Source: Desulfobacteraceae bacterium (GTDB lineage: Bacteria > Desulfobacterota > Desulfobacteria > Desulfobacterales > Desulfosalsimonadaceae). Taken from it: a stretch of 5,862 nucleotides of DNA. Location of the stretch: contig DAIEHU010000181.1 in the NCBI GenBank assembly GCA_027353395.1, positions 1 to 5,862 on the forward strand, given 5' to 3'. This document shows, in pieces, positions 5,351 through 5,862 of this stretch. Positions within the stretch are counted from its first letter, which is position 1. Every line of letters begins with the position of its first letter. The notes beneath the pieces were generated by a model. That model was not told the DNA's origin. It did no database searches and saw nothing but the letters and a program-made list of their open reading frames with translations. The translations under genes were made by a program, and so were the position numbers.

Positions 5351-5621
5351 TCATTTTTTATCCTTGATCAGCCATTCAGGAACGCGGCCCTTGATTGCCG
5401 CAATGCCAAACAGCAAGCCGAAACCCAGTGGAGGGATGACTGTCCTCCACCCCACAGAGTCAAACGCCAAACCTGAGACGATGGCGAAGATACTCCATGA
5501 GAGGAATAGCAGCGAGATGATTCCACCGAGAATCCGGAATGGTAGACGGATTGGCGCATTGTATGACCACCGGGAAAAATTCCCGTATTCTTGTTTTTCT
5601 TTATTTTGACTTTGTAATCAT
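5351..5621 (-). pseudogene. Small two-helix membrane protein gene with a frameshift near its start
   Basis: An uninterrupted minus-strand frame of 88 codons ends with TGA at 5351-5353 and reads like a real protein. A polar N-terminus is followed by two hydrophobic segments (around ILGGIISLLFLSW and IPPLGFGLLFGIAAI) and a basic tail, IKGRVPEWLIKDKK. It has no ATG, GTG or TTG start in frame. The nearest ATG (5621-5619) is one base out of register. Removing one A from the run of four at 5604-5607 joins it to the frame as MITKSNKEKQEYG. This is either an inactivating mutation or a sequence error. The stop lies 2 nt before the attC-like core at 5348, so this would be the preceding cassette gene. 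The family is not recognised. Confidence 0.5.
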
Positions 5622-5717
5622 TATTTTCTTGCAATTACTTACTGAATTAACTATAGTTTTTGACATGAAAACGACCCCGAAGAGAGAAAAAGAACCGTAA
5701 CCCAAGGAGAACAGCAA

Positions 5718-5862
5718 ATGCCACCCCTAAGTTGGCCCTGGCCGACGTAGGGCGACGATTTGTATCGTTTGTGAAAAATTTCAGCGAACATTTTCGTTCC
5801 TATCATCATGACGTCACGGATAAGGCCCGGCAGTACGCGAGCGGCCTGATGCAGGCGGGTTC
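5718..5862 (+). CDS. N-terminus of an IS4/IS701-like transposase (partial, start frameshifted)
   Basis: From 5729 the frame reads KLALADVGRRF then NFSEHFRSYHHDV and ARQYASGLMQAG to the window end, resembling the N-terminal part of IS701-group DDE transposases; the catalytic domain lies beyond the window. A good ribosome site, AAGGAGA (5704-5710), precedes ATG 5718, but that ATG frame stops at a TAG (5748-5750) after ten codons. One additional C in the run of four at 5724-5727 would join ATG to the body as MPPPKLALADVG. TTG 5732 is an in-frame alternative start without a matching ribosome site. The terminal inverted repeat and target duplication could not be identified. The insertion may have removed the 5' boundary of the upstream cassette. 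Confidence 0.55.

Noticed and set aside
5784..5790. AGCGAAC as the missing 5' boundary core of the upstream cassette
   Set aside because: It lies inside the transposase coding frame and differs from the expected TGCGAAC in the first base. A 7-base match of this kind carries little weight.

Overview
The window reads like an accessory stretch of a mid-GC Gram-negative bacterium. A sulfate-reducer-type Desulfobacterota is my best guess, from the style of the intergenic hairpin repeats, the MNT-type nucleotidyltransferase and the transposase. That assignment is inference, since no phylogenetic marker is present.

Layout. (1) Bases 1-117 are the 3' end of an unidentified plus-strand gene. (2) Bases 118-1068 hold no convincing protein gene. 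They contain two diverged copies of a roughly 285-bp repeat in inverted orientation (about 131-410 and 553-846), a partial third copy (979-1026), and a possible small RNA ending at a terminator near 640. (3) Bases 1069-1249 are a decayed, twice-deleted copy of the SDR gene that lies intact further downstream, including its promoter. (4) Bases 1303-2571 encode an Nramp/MntH metal transporter that now sits behind that captured promoter. (5) Bases 2698-4308 encode an unusual SDR-fold protein with a four-cysteine zinc-ribbon-like N-terminal module and a non-canonical active site. (6) Bases 4382-5621 on the minus strand look like a remnant of an integron-type cassette array. In minus-strand order it holds a frameshifted two-helix membrane protein gene, an attC-like site, an exported 193-aa hypothetical protein, a second attC-like site, and a truncated nucleotidyltransferase. 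(7) From 5718 to the end is the start of an IS4/IS701-like transposase whose start codon is out of frame with its body.

Two points stand out. The promoter and gene fragments upstream of the Nramp gene match the SDR locus at about 90% in three separated blocks, so the metal transporter appears to be expressed from the leftovers of an SDR paralog. At 4614-5348, the 193-aa gene is tightly bounded by two hairpin sites whose 7-bp ends (AGATAAC / GTTATCT) are exactly complementary, as expected for one mobile integron cassette of 669 bp. No integrase lies in the window. The Nramp and SDR genes are co-oriented but each has its own promoter, and no functional link between them is evident.
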